A stretch of DNA of 64,000 nt from Poriferisodalis sp022821985 (GCF_965219595.1 NZ_OZ244781.1:496001-560000); one strand, 5' to 3'. Shown: positions 47,201 to 62,200, numbered from the stretch's first letter. The notes: a model not told the origin generated them from the sequence alone. A program made the numbers and translations.

Positions 47201-50200
47201 GCCGTCGGCGCAGCCAGCGAATAGGTGATCGGGTCGCCGTCCGCGTCAGAAGCAGTCACCGGCGAACCCACCGCCACCGCCGAACTCGACCCGTCCGCAT
47301 CCTCCGCGATGCTCAGATCGCCCGGCACCGCGTCGAACACGGCGTCTGCCAGTGTCGACTCGGTGACGGTGACGGTCACGCTGGGCGGCGACAGGCCGCC
47401 TGCGGGATAGTCGGCGGTGCCGGTGGTGATGGCGTGAGCGATGGTGGCGCTGCCCGCGTCGACGCCGGTGACGACGGCCTGTTGGGGTGTGCGCCAGTTG
47501 CCGGCGGTGAAGGTCAGCGGCCCGCCGCTCACTGTCGCCTTGGACGTGTCGCTCGACGTGGGGGTGACTGTCACGGTGCCGCCGGGGTTGCTCGCGAGGT
47601 GCACGCGGTACGTGGTTCCGCGCTGCTCGGACACTTCGAGCTCCGCGGGGGCCACGACCACGCCGTGGCCGGCGTCGGCGGTGGTCACCGCCACGTCGGC
47701 GACGGCGATGCCGTGATAGGGATTCGCGGAGGGATCGTCGCCTGCCACCGACACGCTGTGGGACAAGTTGAACGACTCGCCGACGACGTCGCCGTCGTTG
47801 AGCGCGCGCACCGACACCGTCTGGGGCACGGCCCAGTTCCCGTTGCCGTCGCCGGACCCCGAGCCGTCGCCGCCCGCGGTGAACACCAGCCTGCTGCCAA
47901 GCCCGGGCGTGGCCGGGGTGGTGTCCACCGACGCCGCAGTGCTGTCGCCGTTGGCCACCGTCACGGTCACCAGCGCGCCGGGATCGGCGCCGAGCACGAC
48001 CGTGTACGTCTTGGCGGCGTCCGCGTCGGCGCCGAGCTCTGCCAACGCGAGCGCAGACGCCGACACCGTCACCTGCGGCGAGTCGTCGGCGTCGACCACC
48101 GTCACCGTCGCCGTGTCATTGGACCGCGCGCCCACCCCGCCGGGAACGTTGCTGTCAGAATCGCCGTCGGTCGCACTCTTGTCCAGCAGCACCGTCAGCG
48201 TCTCATCGGACTCGCTGTCGTCGCCGTCGTCGACCGCGGTCACCACCAAGGTCGCCTCCTGCGCACCCGCGCCGGCGAAAGTGATCACCGGCGCCAAAGT
48301 GGCCGCTCCCGCCAAGGCTGCGCCCGTCGCGCCCGCTTCGAGCGACAGCGACACATCGTGGGAGGTCCCGTTGCCTGTGTCGGTCGCCGTGCCCGACAAC
48401 GCGAGCGTCACGTCCACCCGCTCCCCCGCGGCCAGCTCCCTGCTCAGGCTCACCGGGAACCCGGCGCTGCGATGCCTCGCCGGCACCGCAGCCGGCTCGT
48501 ACAGCCGCGACCCGTCCGCGCCGCTGCCCATCGTCACGGTGACGCCGGCCTCGACCGCGATCACGCACGCCCAGCCCGACGCCGCGCCGAACCCCAAAGG
48601 CACCGCAGCGGCCACATCGGTCACCTCGTTGTCCTCCACCACCCCATCAGCCGCCACCGACAGCACCACCTCCGCCTCGGTCGCCCCATAAGGCACGAAC
48701 ACCGACCCCGGCAGCGCACCGAAGTCCTCGGCGGACGCATCGCCCTGATGGGTGTACGCCAGACCGATGCGCGCCGGACCCACCGCGCCGCCGCCCAGCA
48801 CCGCCCTCACCACCAGATCGTCGCCCTCGCCCACCGTCGGGCACACCAACGCCGAGCCCTCAGCATCGGTGAACGACACCGTCCAGCCCCGATCCGCGGC
48901 GTCGTCGTCCACCACCCGCACAGACGTCGTCACATCGTCCAAGGTGGCCGCGTCGCCGTCGTCGAAGCCCGCCAGCGTGATCCCCGCCGACGTGGCCGAG
49001 CCCTGCGCCCCCAGATCGCCCAGCGTCACCACCACCAGCTCGTCAGCGTTGTCGCCGTCGCCGCCGCCCGAACCGTCACCGCCCTGAGCGCCCGCATCAC
49101 GCCCCGTCGACACGAACGTCAGCGTGGCAGTCTCCACGTCGCCCGAACCGTCGCCGGTGAACGTCAGCACCGGCGCCGCGGTCGCCAAACCCGCAGCCGC
49201 CACCCCAGCGCCCGACACCGCCACCGAGAAATCGCGTCCCGACGAACCCGCCAGCACCGTGCCCGTGGCAGTGGACAGAGCCAGCGGCACCTCCGCAACC
49301 TCACCCGCAGCCAACGCCCGGCCCAGCACCACCGACGCCGTCACACTCGAACCCGCCCCCGACGACAGCTCGCCCGCCACAGAACCGCCGCCGCCCACAC
49401 GCACCGCGATGTCCTCGATCACCGCCTTCTCGGTGACAGTCACCGGCAGCGTCGAGGCCACCCCGGTGTAGCCGCTTCCCACCGCGGTGTGGGTCAGGGT
49501 CACCGTGTCGTCGTCGCCGTCCGCATCCGCGACAGCCGCGAGCTGCACTGTCTGAGGCCTGGCCCAGTTGGCTGTGGTGAATGAGAGGCTCGTCTGGTTG
49601 TTGGCGGTGTCGGGGTCGGTGTCGACAGTCAGGTCGCTGCTCGCGTGCCCGGTGATCGTGACCGTGACCGGGACGCCGACACTCGGCTGCCTGGACAGGC
49701 GCACGGTGTATTGGCCGGTGCCGTCCTCGGGCAGTTTCACCTCGTTCGGCTCGAAGATCAGCCCCGTGTCGCTGTCGGTCACCGTCGCGGTGTACGAGGG
49801 CGTGGTGCCCACCGAATAGCCGGTGCCGCCGGTCAGGGTGACCACCAGCGTCTCGCTGCCCTCCACCGCGGAGTCGTCGATGAACGTGATCGGCAGGCTC
49901 ACCGATCCGGTGTTGGCAGGCACCGTCAGCGTGCCCGATGTGCCGGTGACACCGCTGACGGTGTAGTCGCCGGTCACCGCAGCGGTGCCCGACAGCTCGA
50001 AGCTCAGCGTGACCGCCGACGACGACGGCGGAACCAGCGTGATCGGCACACTCAGCGAAGCGGTGTCCTCGGAGTGCTCGACAGCGACCGCGGAGAAGCG
50101 GGCCACCGGCACAGCGGAGTCTTCGATCGCAATCTCGAAGGACACCCGCCGGTTCTGGTCAGCAGAGTCGGCCAGTGTGACGGTGACGCTGTCACCGGAC

Positions 50201-53200
50201 TCCGGCACCGCGTCGCCGAGGGCAGCCAGCTCGAAGGTGACGACCCGGCCGGCGCTGTCCCAGTCTCCGGCAGGGATCTGCCCGCTGCGATAGCAGACGT
50301 CCACACTGACGAACAGGCCCACCAGAGTGCCTGGATCGCAGTCGCTGCGCCCGGCCACCGTGACGCCCGGCGACCCTGCCGCGCTCAGCTCGGGCGTGCC
50401 CGTCCACGACGACGGGATGCCCGACACCGTGAACGTCTTGCGCTCGCCCTCGGTGACCGTCGCCGAGTCGATGCTCGCGCCCGCGCTGGCGACGACCGTC
50501 ACATCGAAGGAAGCATCCGAGGAGTGGGGGTCGACGCCGCCGCCCACATTCGTGGCCCGCGTGGCGAGATCGAAGCCGGTGGCGCTGGTGTCGTCGGGGC
50601 CGAGCGCCACCGTCACCGTCTCGCCGGCCTCGGCCAGATGATCATCCACCGCTGTCAGGGTCAGCACAGCGGTCTGCACCGTGTCGGCGCCGTGCCCGTC
50701 GAAACGCACCGTCGGCGCCAGCGTCGTGCTGCCGGCCACCGTCACCCCGTGGTTGTCGGCGCCGGCCTTGGGTGCGACCGCGAACTCGCCCGCTGTGGCC
50801 CCAGCACCCGACAGCACCAGCGGCACCACCACGATCTCGCCGGCTGACAGCCGCCGGCCCAGAGTCACGGTGAACTCGGCGTCGGCTGCCGTATCCGTTC
50901 CGCCCTCGGCGATCGCGCCGCTGTCGGTGCGCGCCGCCGACACCACCGTCGGCTCGTCGTCGGTGATGGTGACGGTGGCCTCCGAGACCGGCGCAAGGTC
51001 GTAGTCGGCGCCGTCGGTCAGCGTCAGCACAATCGTCTCGTCGGGCTCGTCGTCGGTGTCGGCGATCACCGTCACGGCGATGTCGGCGGTGCCCGAGGCG
51101 CCCACCTGCACTGTGCCACTGAGCGCCGTGTAGTCGGTTCCGGAGGTGGCGGTACTGGCGCCCGACACGGTGTACGCCACCGTCAGGGGTGACTCGGGGG
51201 CCGGGCTGACGGTGACCGCCACATTCAACGCGGTGCCGGCCGAAGCCTCCGACACCGAGTAGGCGGCCGAGCCGAACCCGGCCTTGAGCGCGTCGTCGTC
51301 TTCGATGGTGACGGTGGCCTCGGCGTCGGCGCCCAGCTTGGCGTCGAGCGGGCTTGACAGCTTCACCTTGAACGTCTCGTCGCTCTCGGCGACGGTGTCG
51401 TCGGCCACATCGACGGTGACGGTCTTGGTGGCGTCACCGGAGGCGAACACCAGCGTGCCCGCCCCCGCGGTGTAGTCGCCGGGATGGCCGGCGCCCGCAG
51501 CGCCGGTGCCGTCCGCGGTGCTCCACCCCACCGAGGCAGGCACCAGGGTGCCGCCGGTCTTGGTGACGGTGAGCGTGACCGTCCCGGCGTCCTCGTCGAC
51601 GCTGACGGCGGCTGGGCCGAACGCGAACGAGGGCAGATCGGCGTCGTCGGTGATGGCGCCGATGGCGCTGCCGCGGTCGGCATCGACGGGCGGGGCGTTG
51701 GTTCCGGTAGGCGTGCCGAGGGTGACGGTGAAGTAGTGATCTCCCTCGTAGGTGCTGTCTTGGGTGGTGGCGACGCTGACGGTGCCGGTGGTGTCGCCCG
51801 GGGCGATGGTCACGCTGCCGGCGGTGTTCGTGTAGTCGGCACCGCTGCCGTCGGCGGAGCCGGTGGCGACCACGTAGGCCGGGTCGCCGCCTACGCCCCG
51901 CCCGTCGGCCAGCGTGTACGGCACGGTGATCCCACCCGCGGGTGCCGCCCGGGGGATGGTGACGGTGAACAAGACTGGGCTGCCCTCCGCCGCGGTGGCC
52001 GCGGCGACGGCTGCGCCTGCCTGGTCCACGGTGAACAGCCCTGACAGCGCGTACATGGGCCGCGTCTGCGAATCGCGATACATGTGCTGGCAGATCGGAC
52101 CGGCGCCTCCAGACCCGGTGGTGCTGCCGAGCGGCCCCAAGGGGCTGGTGGTCGCGTCGTTGAGGCGACCGGTCCACACCCAGGCATCGGCGAGGTCGGC
52201 GCCGACTGCTTGGCGGCCGTCTGCCGCGCTGCACCCGCCCCGATTCCGGCCGTCCTGGCGGCTGCCGGTCCAGTAGCCGTCGGTGTCGATCGTGGCCGCC
52301 GACCCGTCGGCGTGGCGGGGGTTGGACTCGTCGTCCCAGGCGCCGTCAGCGAAGCCGCTGTTGGCATCGGCGACCTTGGCGCCGCCGACCCAGTAGATCG
52401 GCACGTTCGGGTGGCCCGAGTTCTCGGCGTTGAACCGGGCGTGGTCTCGCGCATCGGTGGAGCTGAAGCTCGCGACGGCCTTGAAAGTGTCGGCGTAGTC
52501 GGCCAAGGCTGTCACGCCGCCTTGGGCGAGATGGTTGCCAGTGATCTCGGCTCGCACAAACGTGTCGTAATCGGCCGAGTCGTCGCTGGTGGCGTCGGTC
52601 TCCTGGCTGGTGACGTAGATGAGGCGGAACTGATCGCCGGGGTCGAGGCCGCTGGGCAGCAGTGACCAGTCGGCCGGCACGAGCGCGCCCTCGGGGGTCG
52701 GGGGCGTCTTGTCGTCGATGCCGAACCAGGCCTCCGCGTCGGCCGTCCACGCCTCGACGCCGCCGCCGAGGTTGGTGACCGGCAGCAGGAAGGCGGGCTC
52801 ATCGGCACCGGCCGGAGCCTCGAGGTCGTTGTGGAGCTCCAGCCAGAACTCCTCGTCGTAGGCCTCGCCGTCGTCGAACCCGTCGCGGGCGTGGAACTCG
52901 ACGGCGGCGGTCTGCGCGCCGGCGCCGCGGAACTCGAGGTACCGGTAGCCGACGTGGCTCGGGGTCAGCCGGTTGACCGCCGCCAGCGTCACGCCCGTGC
53001 CCGTCGCGGTCATCACGAAGTCGTTGTGGTGCGGCGGCCACGCCACGTTCGCGCTGTAGCGCGGACCTCGCAGCGAATCGACCGAGTCGCATGGCCGGCC
53101 GGGATCCGTCGGGGGGCCTGTTTGACCGGATTCGTTACCTGCCCGGCTCGTGTCGCACGTCTCGCCCTCCACGGTGCTGTGGCCCGTGGCCTCCAAGACG

Positions 53201-56200
53201 AGCGGCACCCGCACGTACTCGCCGTCGGCCAGTGCCCGGCCGAGGGTGACGGTGAGCGACCGGTCCACCCGGCTGGCGTCGCCCTCCGCCATGACTCTCG
53301 AAATGTTGGTGTCGGAGCTCGACGTGCGCACCCCGGCGCCGGCCAGCGTGACGGTAGTGGGTTCGTCGTCCACCACCGTCAGGTCACGGGTCACAGCATC
53401 GAGGCCGCTGTAGCCGCTGTCGCTGCTCGACACGGCGTAGGTGATGGTGACCGCCGCGTCGGCGGCGTCGCCCGCTATCTGCGCACCCCGGACGGTCACG
53501 ATCTGCGGGGTGCTCCAGATGCCCGAGTCGCTCGGCGTGAACGTCAACGACGCGCTCGACGAGGAGACAGACGCCACAGCCGTGTCGCCGCTGGTGACCG
53601 CCACGGTCACGCTGGCAGACGGCGCGGCGTTGAGCCGCACCTCGTAGGTGTAGTCGCCGCCCTCGTCGACGCGGCCGTCGCCGTCGTCGATGATCACCAG
53701 GCCGGCGCCGGGCTCCTTGAGCGTGATGCGGTAGCCGCGCTGCGCGCCCTCGCTGGGATCGTAGTCGTCGCAGGCCACGCCCGAGCAGGCGCCGCCGTCG
53801 AGGTTCGTGTCGAAACGGTTGGCTCGCCACAGATCGGAGTGCTGCGGGATGACCACGTTCAAGGTCTCGTTCACGGTGTTGCCGTCGTCGGCCGCGGCGA
53901 TGATCGCCACTGTGGCCAGGACACTCGACGGCCCGGTGAAGGTCAGCCGGCCGTCGCCGCCGGGCGTGCCGGAATAGGAGACGCCCTTGGCGAACCCGTT
54001 GAGCGCAGCGGTGAAATGCGTGCCGAGGGTGGCGCCGGTGAACCGCAGCGGCACCGTCAGCGTCTCGCCGGCCACCAGCGGACGCGCCAGCCGCACCCGG
54101 AACCGCGCCCGGTCGGTCACGTCGCCCTCGGTCGCTTCCGCGTCGGGCGCAGTGAACGGCAGCACCCGCACCCGTGTCGCCTCGTCGTCGTCGGTCACCT
54201 CGACGGGCACATCGGGGATCGCGATGCCCGAGTACACCACTGCGTCGCCCGCGGTGCCGTCGCTGAACTTGGTGTCGTCCTGCAATACCCGGAAGACCAG
54301 GTTCCCGGTGATCGACCCGCCCGGGCTGTCGACTGAGTTGTCCGCCGACACCACGGTGAAGGTCTTGGCGCCGGTCTCGCCGCTCTTCCAGCGGCCCACG
54401 ATGTACTCGGCCTCGGTCGGGTCGTAGGCCGTGTCGGTGGGCCGCGGGTTGTCACGCGACAGCGCACCGCTGATCCGGGCTATCGGCGACATGAAGGCCG
54501 TGCCGTCGAGGTTGGTGCCGGTGCGCACGTCGGTGTCGGCTTTGGCCACCACCACGATGTCGGCGGTCGGCGCGGTGGTCACATTGATCGTGAACTGTGC
54601 CTGGCGGTCCGCGTTGTCGCCGTTGCGACTCACCTCCATCATCGACACCGCATCGCCGCCGGGAATGGTCACCGTGGCGCCGGTGCCGCCGGGCACCTGC
54701 GAGTCGGCGGCGGCGTCGATCACCAGAATCGTCCAGTCGCCCAGAACCGTGCCGCCGGTGCAGTCCGCGGTGGTGCACAGCTGGACGCCGAACATCTCGT
54801 TGTCGGCGTCGGCCGGATTGTCGGCGTTGGCGGTCACCTCGAAGCGGATGCGCCCGCTCAGCGAGTCGACGAACGCCTCAGCGCCGTCGCCGCCGGGCGC
54901 CAGCGCCACGGAGCGGCCCCGCCTGTCGGGGACCGACACCGCCACGTCGCTCGACTCGGCCGAGTACACCCCGCTCAGCGGCTTCATCCGCAGGAAGTAG
55001 GAGGAACGGTCCGGAATCCGCGACAGCTCGAACGTGCGGGTCTGGCCTTCGGTGAGCTCGGTGCGGTGCAGCACCACGCCCGACGGGGAGACCGCCGTGC
55101 CGCCGTCGGCACCGGGCACCACCGCATCCGCATCGGTCACCGAGACCGGCAGGTCTCTCGAGATCGACGCGTAGTCGGCCCCCGAGGCAGTGTGCGACAG
55201 AGTGACCTGCCCGTGGTCGGAATCGCCGTCGGGCTCGGCGGTGACCGCCACCCTCTGGGGCTCGTTCCAGTCCGAGGTGGTGAACGAGAGCGTGTCCTGG
55301 TCTCCGGGTGTGCCCGCATCGGTGTCCACCTTGAGGCCCGCGCCGGCGTGACCTGACACGGTGACCGTCACCGGTCCGCTCGGCTCGGTGGCCAGCACCA
55401 CCGTGTAGGCCGACGAGTCGCCCTCGGTCAGCGTCAGCGACACAGCCGAGAACTCCAATGCCGGGTCGTCGTCGGCCAGGACGATCGTCGCCGGCTCGAC
55501 ATCGGGCAGCTCCCCGTCGAAATGAGCCGACCCTGACAGCTCGCCCGACACCGTGATCGTCTCATCGGCCGTGTACACCGAGTCGTCAGTGGGAGTGAGG
55601 GTGAACGTCCCCGTGCCCGCGGTCGTCTCGGCGGCGATCTTGATGGAGAAATCCGCGACCGCCGCGAACTTCACCGCATCGCCGGCCCCGGAACCCGCGA
55701 CGCTCACCGTCACGGTCTCCTCAGCAGAGAACACCGTGGTGCCTCCCAGCGTCGCAGTCACCGTGATCGTCTGCGCCCCGCCGCCCTCGGACACCAGCGC
55801 AGAATCAACGCTCAACTCAGCAGACGCCGGCGGGGAGTCATCGTCGGTAATGACGAATATCGAGTTTTGGCGGGCCCCTCGCACGTAACCGTTCCCCGGC
55901 AGGAGTCGTACCCTGAGGCTCTCGGAGGTCTCGTGGACATTGTCGTCGATCAGCACCACTTCAAAATCGGCGGAAGTCTGTCCGGCCGGGACAGTGACTG
56001 TGCCCGAGTCTGCCTCGAAGTCGATTCCCGAGGCGGCATTGGCACCGTCGCCAGTGATTTCCTCCACCTCGTACTTGACAGTGACGTCCACCGTCGAGGC
56101 CTCGGACAGCGTCAAACCCAGGCGACCGATTCCGTCTGCCTCGAGACCGCTGTAGGTACTGCCCGTCAACATCACCGACGGCACCGGCGAGCCGGCCACC

Positions 56201-59200
56201 TTGAACACCGGCGACATGGCCAGCATGGGACGCTTCTCATCGCGGGGCGACTCGCCTTCCCTCAGGAGCTGGGCCAAGCTGCTGGACCCGTCGTGACCGC
56301 GGGTGACATCAGGGCTGGCGCCCAATGGGTAGGGCAATGCCCGACAAGTGTTTCTGGTGCCCGTCCACGGTCCTTTGCCGGACCGCGTACCGCCGGACTC
56401 CGTGCGCCAATCCTCCACCAGAGCGGCGCCCCAGAGTGCACGGCAGAAATTGTGGTATCCGCTCGCCAGCTGCGGGCCGTTCAGCCAGAGGATCGGAATG
56501 CCCGGTTCGGTGCTGGTCGAGCCGTCAGCCCATGATCCGCTGGCCCACAGCTCCAAGTGCTCCCGAGCCACCGCCTTCGCGGTCGAGCCTTCCGCTCGCG
56601 TCGAGCCGATCACCTTGAAGAAGCCGGCATACGGCAACAGGTCGGCATGGCCCCCGGTCGCGGCGGCGTGACGGACGAAAGCGTCGTAGTCGGCGATGTC
56701 GCCCGAGGCGGCGTCGCGTTCGGTGCTCGTCACGTACACCAGCCGGAACTCGTCGCCGCCGTTGTAGTCGGCCGGCTTGAGCGGCCAGCCGAACGGCACC
56801 TCCACGTCGCCGGTCTCGTCGTCGACCACCACGAACCCCAGCGGCCCGCCGGTGGGCGTTCCGAGCGCCGCCGGCAGGTTCGTCGAGTTCGGCGCCCGGG
56901 TCCCGGCGCCATAGTCGATGACGAGGTAGGGCTGGGTGCGCAGGTTGTTGTCGACCGGCTTGAGGCGCAAGGTGGCCGCCGACGCGCCGGCGCTGAAATG
57001 CACCGCCGGGTGCTGCGCCGAGTGCGCCCCCGACGTGAGCAGAGCCACCCCGCTCTGGGTGGCGGGCTGCAGCCCGAAGGCGAAGTCGGCGCTCACGGCG
57101 GCGCCCTGCACCACCAGCGGCACAGTCACTGTCTCGGCGCCCTCCAACGCCCGGCTGAGGGAGATGGTGACCGTCCTGTAGCCGGCGGTGTCGCCGGCGC
57201 CCTCCATCACGTTGCCGTCGCTGTCGCCGTCGGCGCCCGACATCGACACCTTCACCGACGGGTCGATGACGGTCACGTCCACGCTGGGCGGCGACAGGCC
57301 CCCGGCCGGGTAGTCGGTGGTGCCGGTGGTGATGGCGTGAGCGATGGTGGCGGCGCCCTCGCCGGCGCCGGTCACGGTGACCTGTTTGGGCGTGTTCCAG
57401 TCGGTCGAGTCGAACGACACCGCCGCCGACACGGTGGCCTTGGACGTGTCGCCCGAGGTGGGGGTGACTGTCACGGTGCCGCCGGGGTCGCTGGCGAGCT
57501 GCACGTCGTAGGCGACGGTGGCGTTCTCGTTCACCGTCACCTCGCCGGGAGACACCACCACCTTGTGGCCCGCGTCGGTGACTCTCACTACGCCCAGCGT
57601 CGAGGTGTTGACCTGACTCTTGTACGGGCCGCTGCCCGCGCTGTTGAACAGGGCGATGTGGTAGCCGTCGGAGTTGGCGGTATCTGCGTCGTCGTCGTAC
57701 AGCGCATCGATCGTGACCGTCTGCGGGGTGCTCCAGTTGCCCGAATCACCCGGAGTGAACGTGAGCGTGGTCTGATACCCCGCAGTGTCGGGGTCGGCAT
57801 CCGCCTTGACGAAATCTGCATCATCCGGTTCTCCGTCCAAGACATCGGTCAGCACCGAGCCGTCGCCCAAATAGTCAACGACCTTGACGGTGACCGTTGC
57901 ATTCGCCTCCGGGTCGATCTCCAGACTGACCTCGAAGGTGCCGCTGGACCCCTCATCGACCGGGTTGCCGCTGCCCAGCTGGGAATAGTCGGCCACCACC
58001 TGCGGATCGCGGGCAGCAAAGGTGATATTCACCGTGCCGGCGCCCCCCGAATAGCCGGACGGGCACGAGTCCGCCGGGCACAGGGTCAAGAAGAGAAACT
58101 CAGGGTTCTCCGCCTCGTCGTCGGCTTCGGCGGTGACCTCGAAGGTGGCCTCGGTCTGCCCGGCCTTGATCGTCACTTCGGTCGGGAACGACAGGTCGCC
58201 CTCCGCCGCAAGGCCGAGATATGTCGGCTTGATCGGGATGCTCACGTCGGCAGTCGGCGCCTCAGACAGCGTCACCTTCACCGTGTGACTGGAACCCTCC
58301 CTGATGACGGTGGCCCCCGCCAGCGGCGAGCCGTCGGCGTTCGACCAGTTCACCTGCACGGCGTCGTCATCGACGATGGTGACAGTGGCTGCGGCGGTCT
58401 GGCCCAGCCTGGCGTCGAGCGGGCTGGAGAGCTGCACCTTGAAGGTCTCGGCGGTCTCGAGGTCGGCGTCGTCGGCCACATCGACGGTGACGGTCTTGGA
58501 GGTGTCGCCGGGGGCGAACTCCAGCGTGCCCGCTGCGGCGGTGTAGTCGCCGGGATGCGACGCCGTGCCGTCTGCGGTGGTCCAGTACACCGAGGCGGGC
58601 ACCAAGGTGGTGCCGGTCTTGTTGACAGTGAGGGTGACCGTGTCGGCGTCCTCGTCGACGTTGGCGCGGGCTGCGCTGAACGCGAACGGGGGCGCATCGT
58701 TGGCGTCGGTGATGATGCCGACGGCGCTGCGGTTGCGGGGATCGACGGGCGGCGCGCCGACGTCGGAGGAGTCGCTGAGGGTGACGGTGAAGTAGTGGTC
58801 GCCCTCGTAGACGGTGTCATCGGTGGTGTGAATGATGATCGAGCCCGTCGTCCGGCCGGGGAGGATCTGCACGTTGCTGACGACCGCCTTGTAGTCGGCG
58901 GTGGTGGCGACCGCGTAGTCGGGGTCGCCGCTGACACCGCGTCCTGCGGTCACCGTGAAGGGGTAGATGACGCTTCCGGCGGGCGCCGCAGTGGGGATGG
59001 TGACGGTGAAGACTGCGTCATTGGCCTCGGCGACAGTGGCGTCGGAGATGGCTGCGCCGCCGACGACGGTGAACAGCTTCTGGGACAGCGCGAACAGCGG
59101 CTTGGTCTCGCTGGAGGCGGGCGGGCGGCCCGCGCCGGTGCAGCTCGACGCGCCGACGGCGGGCCCGAGCGGGCTGAGCGTGTTGTCGTCGAGCTTGCCG

Positions 59201-62200
59201 ATGTTCACGTAGTCGCCGCCGACCCGCAGATGCCGGTGCGTATTGGCGCAGGCAGTGGCGCCGCTTTGAGGATGGGCTCGCCCGTTGGCTTCTGAGCCGG
59301 TCCAGTAGCCGTTGGTGTCCACGGTGGCCGCAGTGCCGTCGGCGGTGCGGGGGCTGTCCTCGTTCTCCCAGGCGCCGTCGGTGAAGTCGGCTTTGTCGTC
59401 GGCGACCTTGTCGCCTCCCACCCAGTAGATCGGGCCTTCAGCGCCGCAGCAGTCTTCGAGGCCCGCCCCGACCGTGGCGTTGCCGCCGCCGTTGACGCTC
59501 ATCACTGCCCTGAAGGTCTGCGCGTGCGGCTTGAGCGCTTCGACGCCGCCGGCTTTGAGCTGCGAGCCGGTGATCTCTGCCCGCACGAAGGCGTTGTAGT
59601 GCGCCCAGCCTGACTGTGAGGCGGCCGTGGCGCCGTTGGTGACGTACAGCAGGCGGAACGAGTCGCCCACGGTCACACCGGTCGGCAGCAGCGGCCAGTC
59701 GAGCGGCACCTCGATCACGTCGGTGCGGATTGCATCCTCGTCGTCGTCGATGCCGAACCAGGCTTCGGCGCCGTCTGCCCACGCCTCGACACCGCCGCCG
59801 AGGTTGGTGACCGGGGGCAGGAACGACTTCTTGTCGTCGGCGACGAAGGCATTGAAGTCGTTGGAGAACTCCAGCCAGAACTTCTCGTCGTAGCTCTCGC
59901 CGTCGTCGAACCCGTCACGGGCGTGGAACTCGACAGTGGCAGTCTGCGCGCCGGCGCCGCGGAACTCCAGGTACCGGTAGCCGACGTGGCTCGGGGTGAG
60001 GCGGTTGACCGCCGCCAGCGACACGCCCGTGCCCGTGGCGCTCATCACGAAATCGTTGTGATGGACCGGCCATGCCACATTCGCGCTGTAGCGCGGGCCT
60101 CGCAGCCCCTCGACGGTGTCGCAGCGGGGCGGACCGTCCGGCGAACCGTCTCCGTTGGTCGTGTCGCACTCCTCGCCGTCGATGCTGTGGCCCGTCGCCT
60201 CGAGACGCAGCGGCACCCGCACGTACTCGCCGTCGGCCAGTGCCCGGCCGAGGGTGACAGTGAGCGACCGGTCCACCCGGCTGGCGTCGCCCTCCACCAT
60301 GACCTGCGATATCTCGGTGCCCGAGATCGACGTGCGCACCCCGGCGCCGGCCATCGTGACGCTGGTGGCGTCGTCGTCGACCACCGTCAGATCGCGGGTG
60401 ACGTCATCGAGGCCGCTGTAGCTGCTGTCGCTGCTGCTGACGGCATGGGTGATCGTGACCACGGCATCGGCGGCATCGGCCTGGTTGTCCACACCGGAGA
60501 CGGTGACGATCTGCGGTGTGCTCCAGATGCCCGGGCCGCTCGGCGTGAACGTGAGCGACGCGCCACCCGACACCGTGGCGGCGGCCGTGTCGCCGCTGGT
60601 GACCGCCACGGTCACGTTGGCAGACGGCGCGGTGTTGAGCCGCACCGTGTAGGGGTAAGTGCCGTCTTCGTCGACGCGGCCGTCGCGGTCGTCGACGATC
60701 ACCAGGCCGGCGCCCGGCTCGGCCAGCGTCATCCGGTAGCCGCGCTGGCCGCCCTCGTTGCGGTCGTAACCGGGGCAGGCCACGCCCGCGCAGGCGCCGC
60801 CGTCGAGGTCGGTGACGAAATAGCGCGGCCGCCACGGATCGGATCGCTCCGGGATGCTCACCGCCAATGCCTCGGCCACGCTGTTGCCGTCGTCGGACGC
60901 GGCGGTCACCACCACCGTGGCCTCGGAGGCGCCCGCGCCGCTGAAGGCCACCACCCCTGCCGCGGCGTCGAGCTCCGCCCCGGTCGGCGAGCCGTCCAGC
61001 GAGATGGTGAAGCCCGTGCCGAGGGTCGCGCCGGCAAAGCGCAGCGGGACGTCGACCCGCTCGTCGGCGACCAGCGCACGGTCGAGCTTCACCCGGAACT
61101 TGGCCGTGTCGCTGCTCGAGCCCTCGGTGGCGGTGTCGTCGGCAGGCGACGCGGGCAGCACGCGCACCCGGGTCGGCTCGTCGTCGCCGGTCACCGAGAC
61201 CGGCACATCGGGGATCGTGATGGCCGAATACACGGTGGCGTTGCCTGGGGTGCCGTCGCTGTAGGCGGCGTCGTCGTTGAGCACCCGGAACACCAGATTG
61301 CCGCTGATGGCGCCGCCGGGGCTGTCGACCACGTTGTCGTTGGCGACCACCGTGATCGTCTTGGAAGCCCGGTAGACCAAGTCTTCAGGCAGATTGTTGG
61401 CGTCCTTCGGCCGGGCGTTGAAGGCGGCGATGGTGGCAGCGCTGTACCAGTGGCCCACGACGTACTCGGTCTCGGTCGGGTCGTACGCCGTGTTGGGCGC
61501 GCCGTCGATGCTCGACGGCTCGTTGTCGCGCGACGACGCGCCGGCGATGCGGGCGATGGGAGACATGAACGGCGTGCCGTCGAGATTCGTGCCCGAACGG
61601 ACCTCAGTGTCGGCCTTGGCCACGATCACGATGTCGGCGGTCGGCTGAGACGAGAGGGTGATCTCGAAGGTGGCCTGCTTGTCGCGGCTGTCGCCGTTGC
61701 GGCTCACCTCGGCCACCGTCACCGCTGCGCCGCCGTGGACCGTGACCGTCGCGCCCGTCGCGCCGCTCACGGCGCCGTCGGCCGCGGCCTCGACAATGGT
61801 GACTGTCCAGTCGCCGAGCACGGTGCCGCCGGCGCAGTCCGCGGTGGTGCACAGCCGCAGCCCGAACGTCTCGTCGCCGCCGGCGTCGTCGGACGACGAA
61901 CCGCTGTAGTCGGCGGCGGCCACCTCGAGGCGGATGCGGCCGGTCACCGAGTCGGGATAGGCCCGCGGCCCGTTGCTGTCGGGGGTGATCGGCGCCAGCA
62001 GCCGACGCTCGGGAGCGCGGCCCCGCAGGCGGCCGCTGCTGTCGGCCGTGCCCGCCTCGAAGTCGGCAGCCTCAGCAGAGAACAGCCCGGCCACGCTGGC
62101 GTGCAGGTAGTACTCCGGCCGCGACGGCAGGTTGGAGATCTCGAAGACGCGGCTCTGGCCCTCGGTGATCGACGTGCGGTGCAGCACCACGCCGCTGGCC

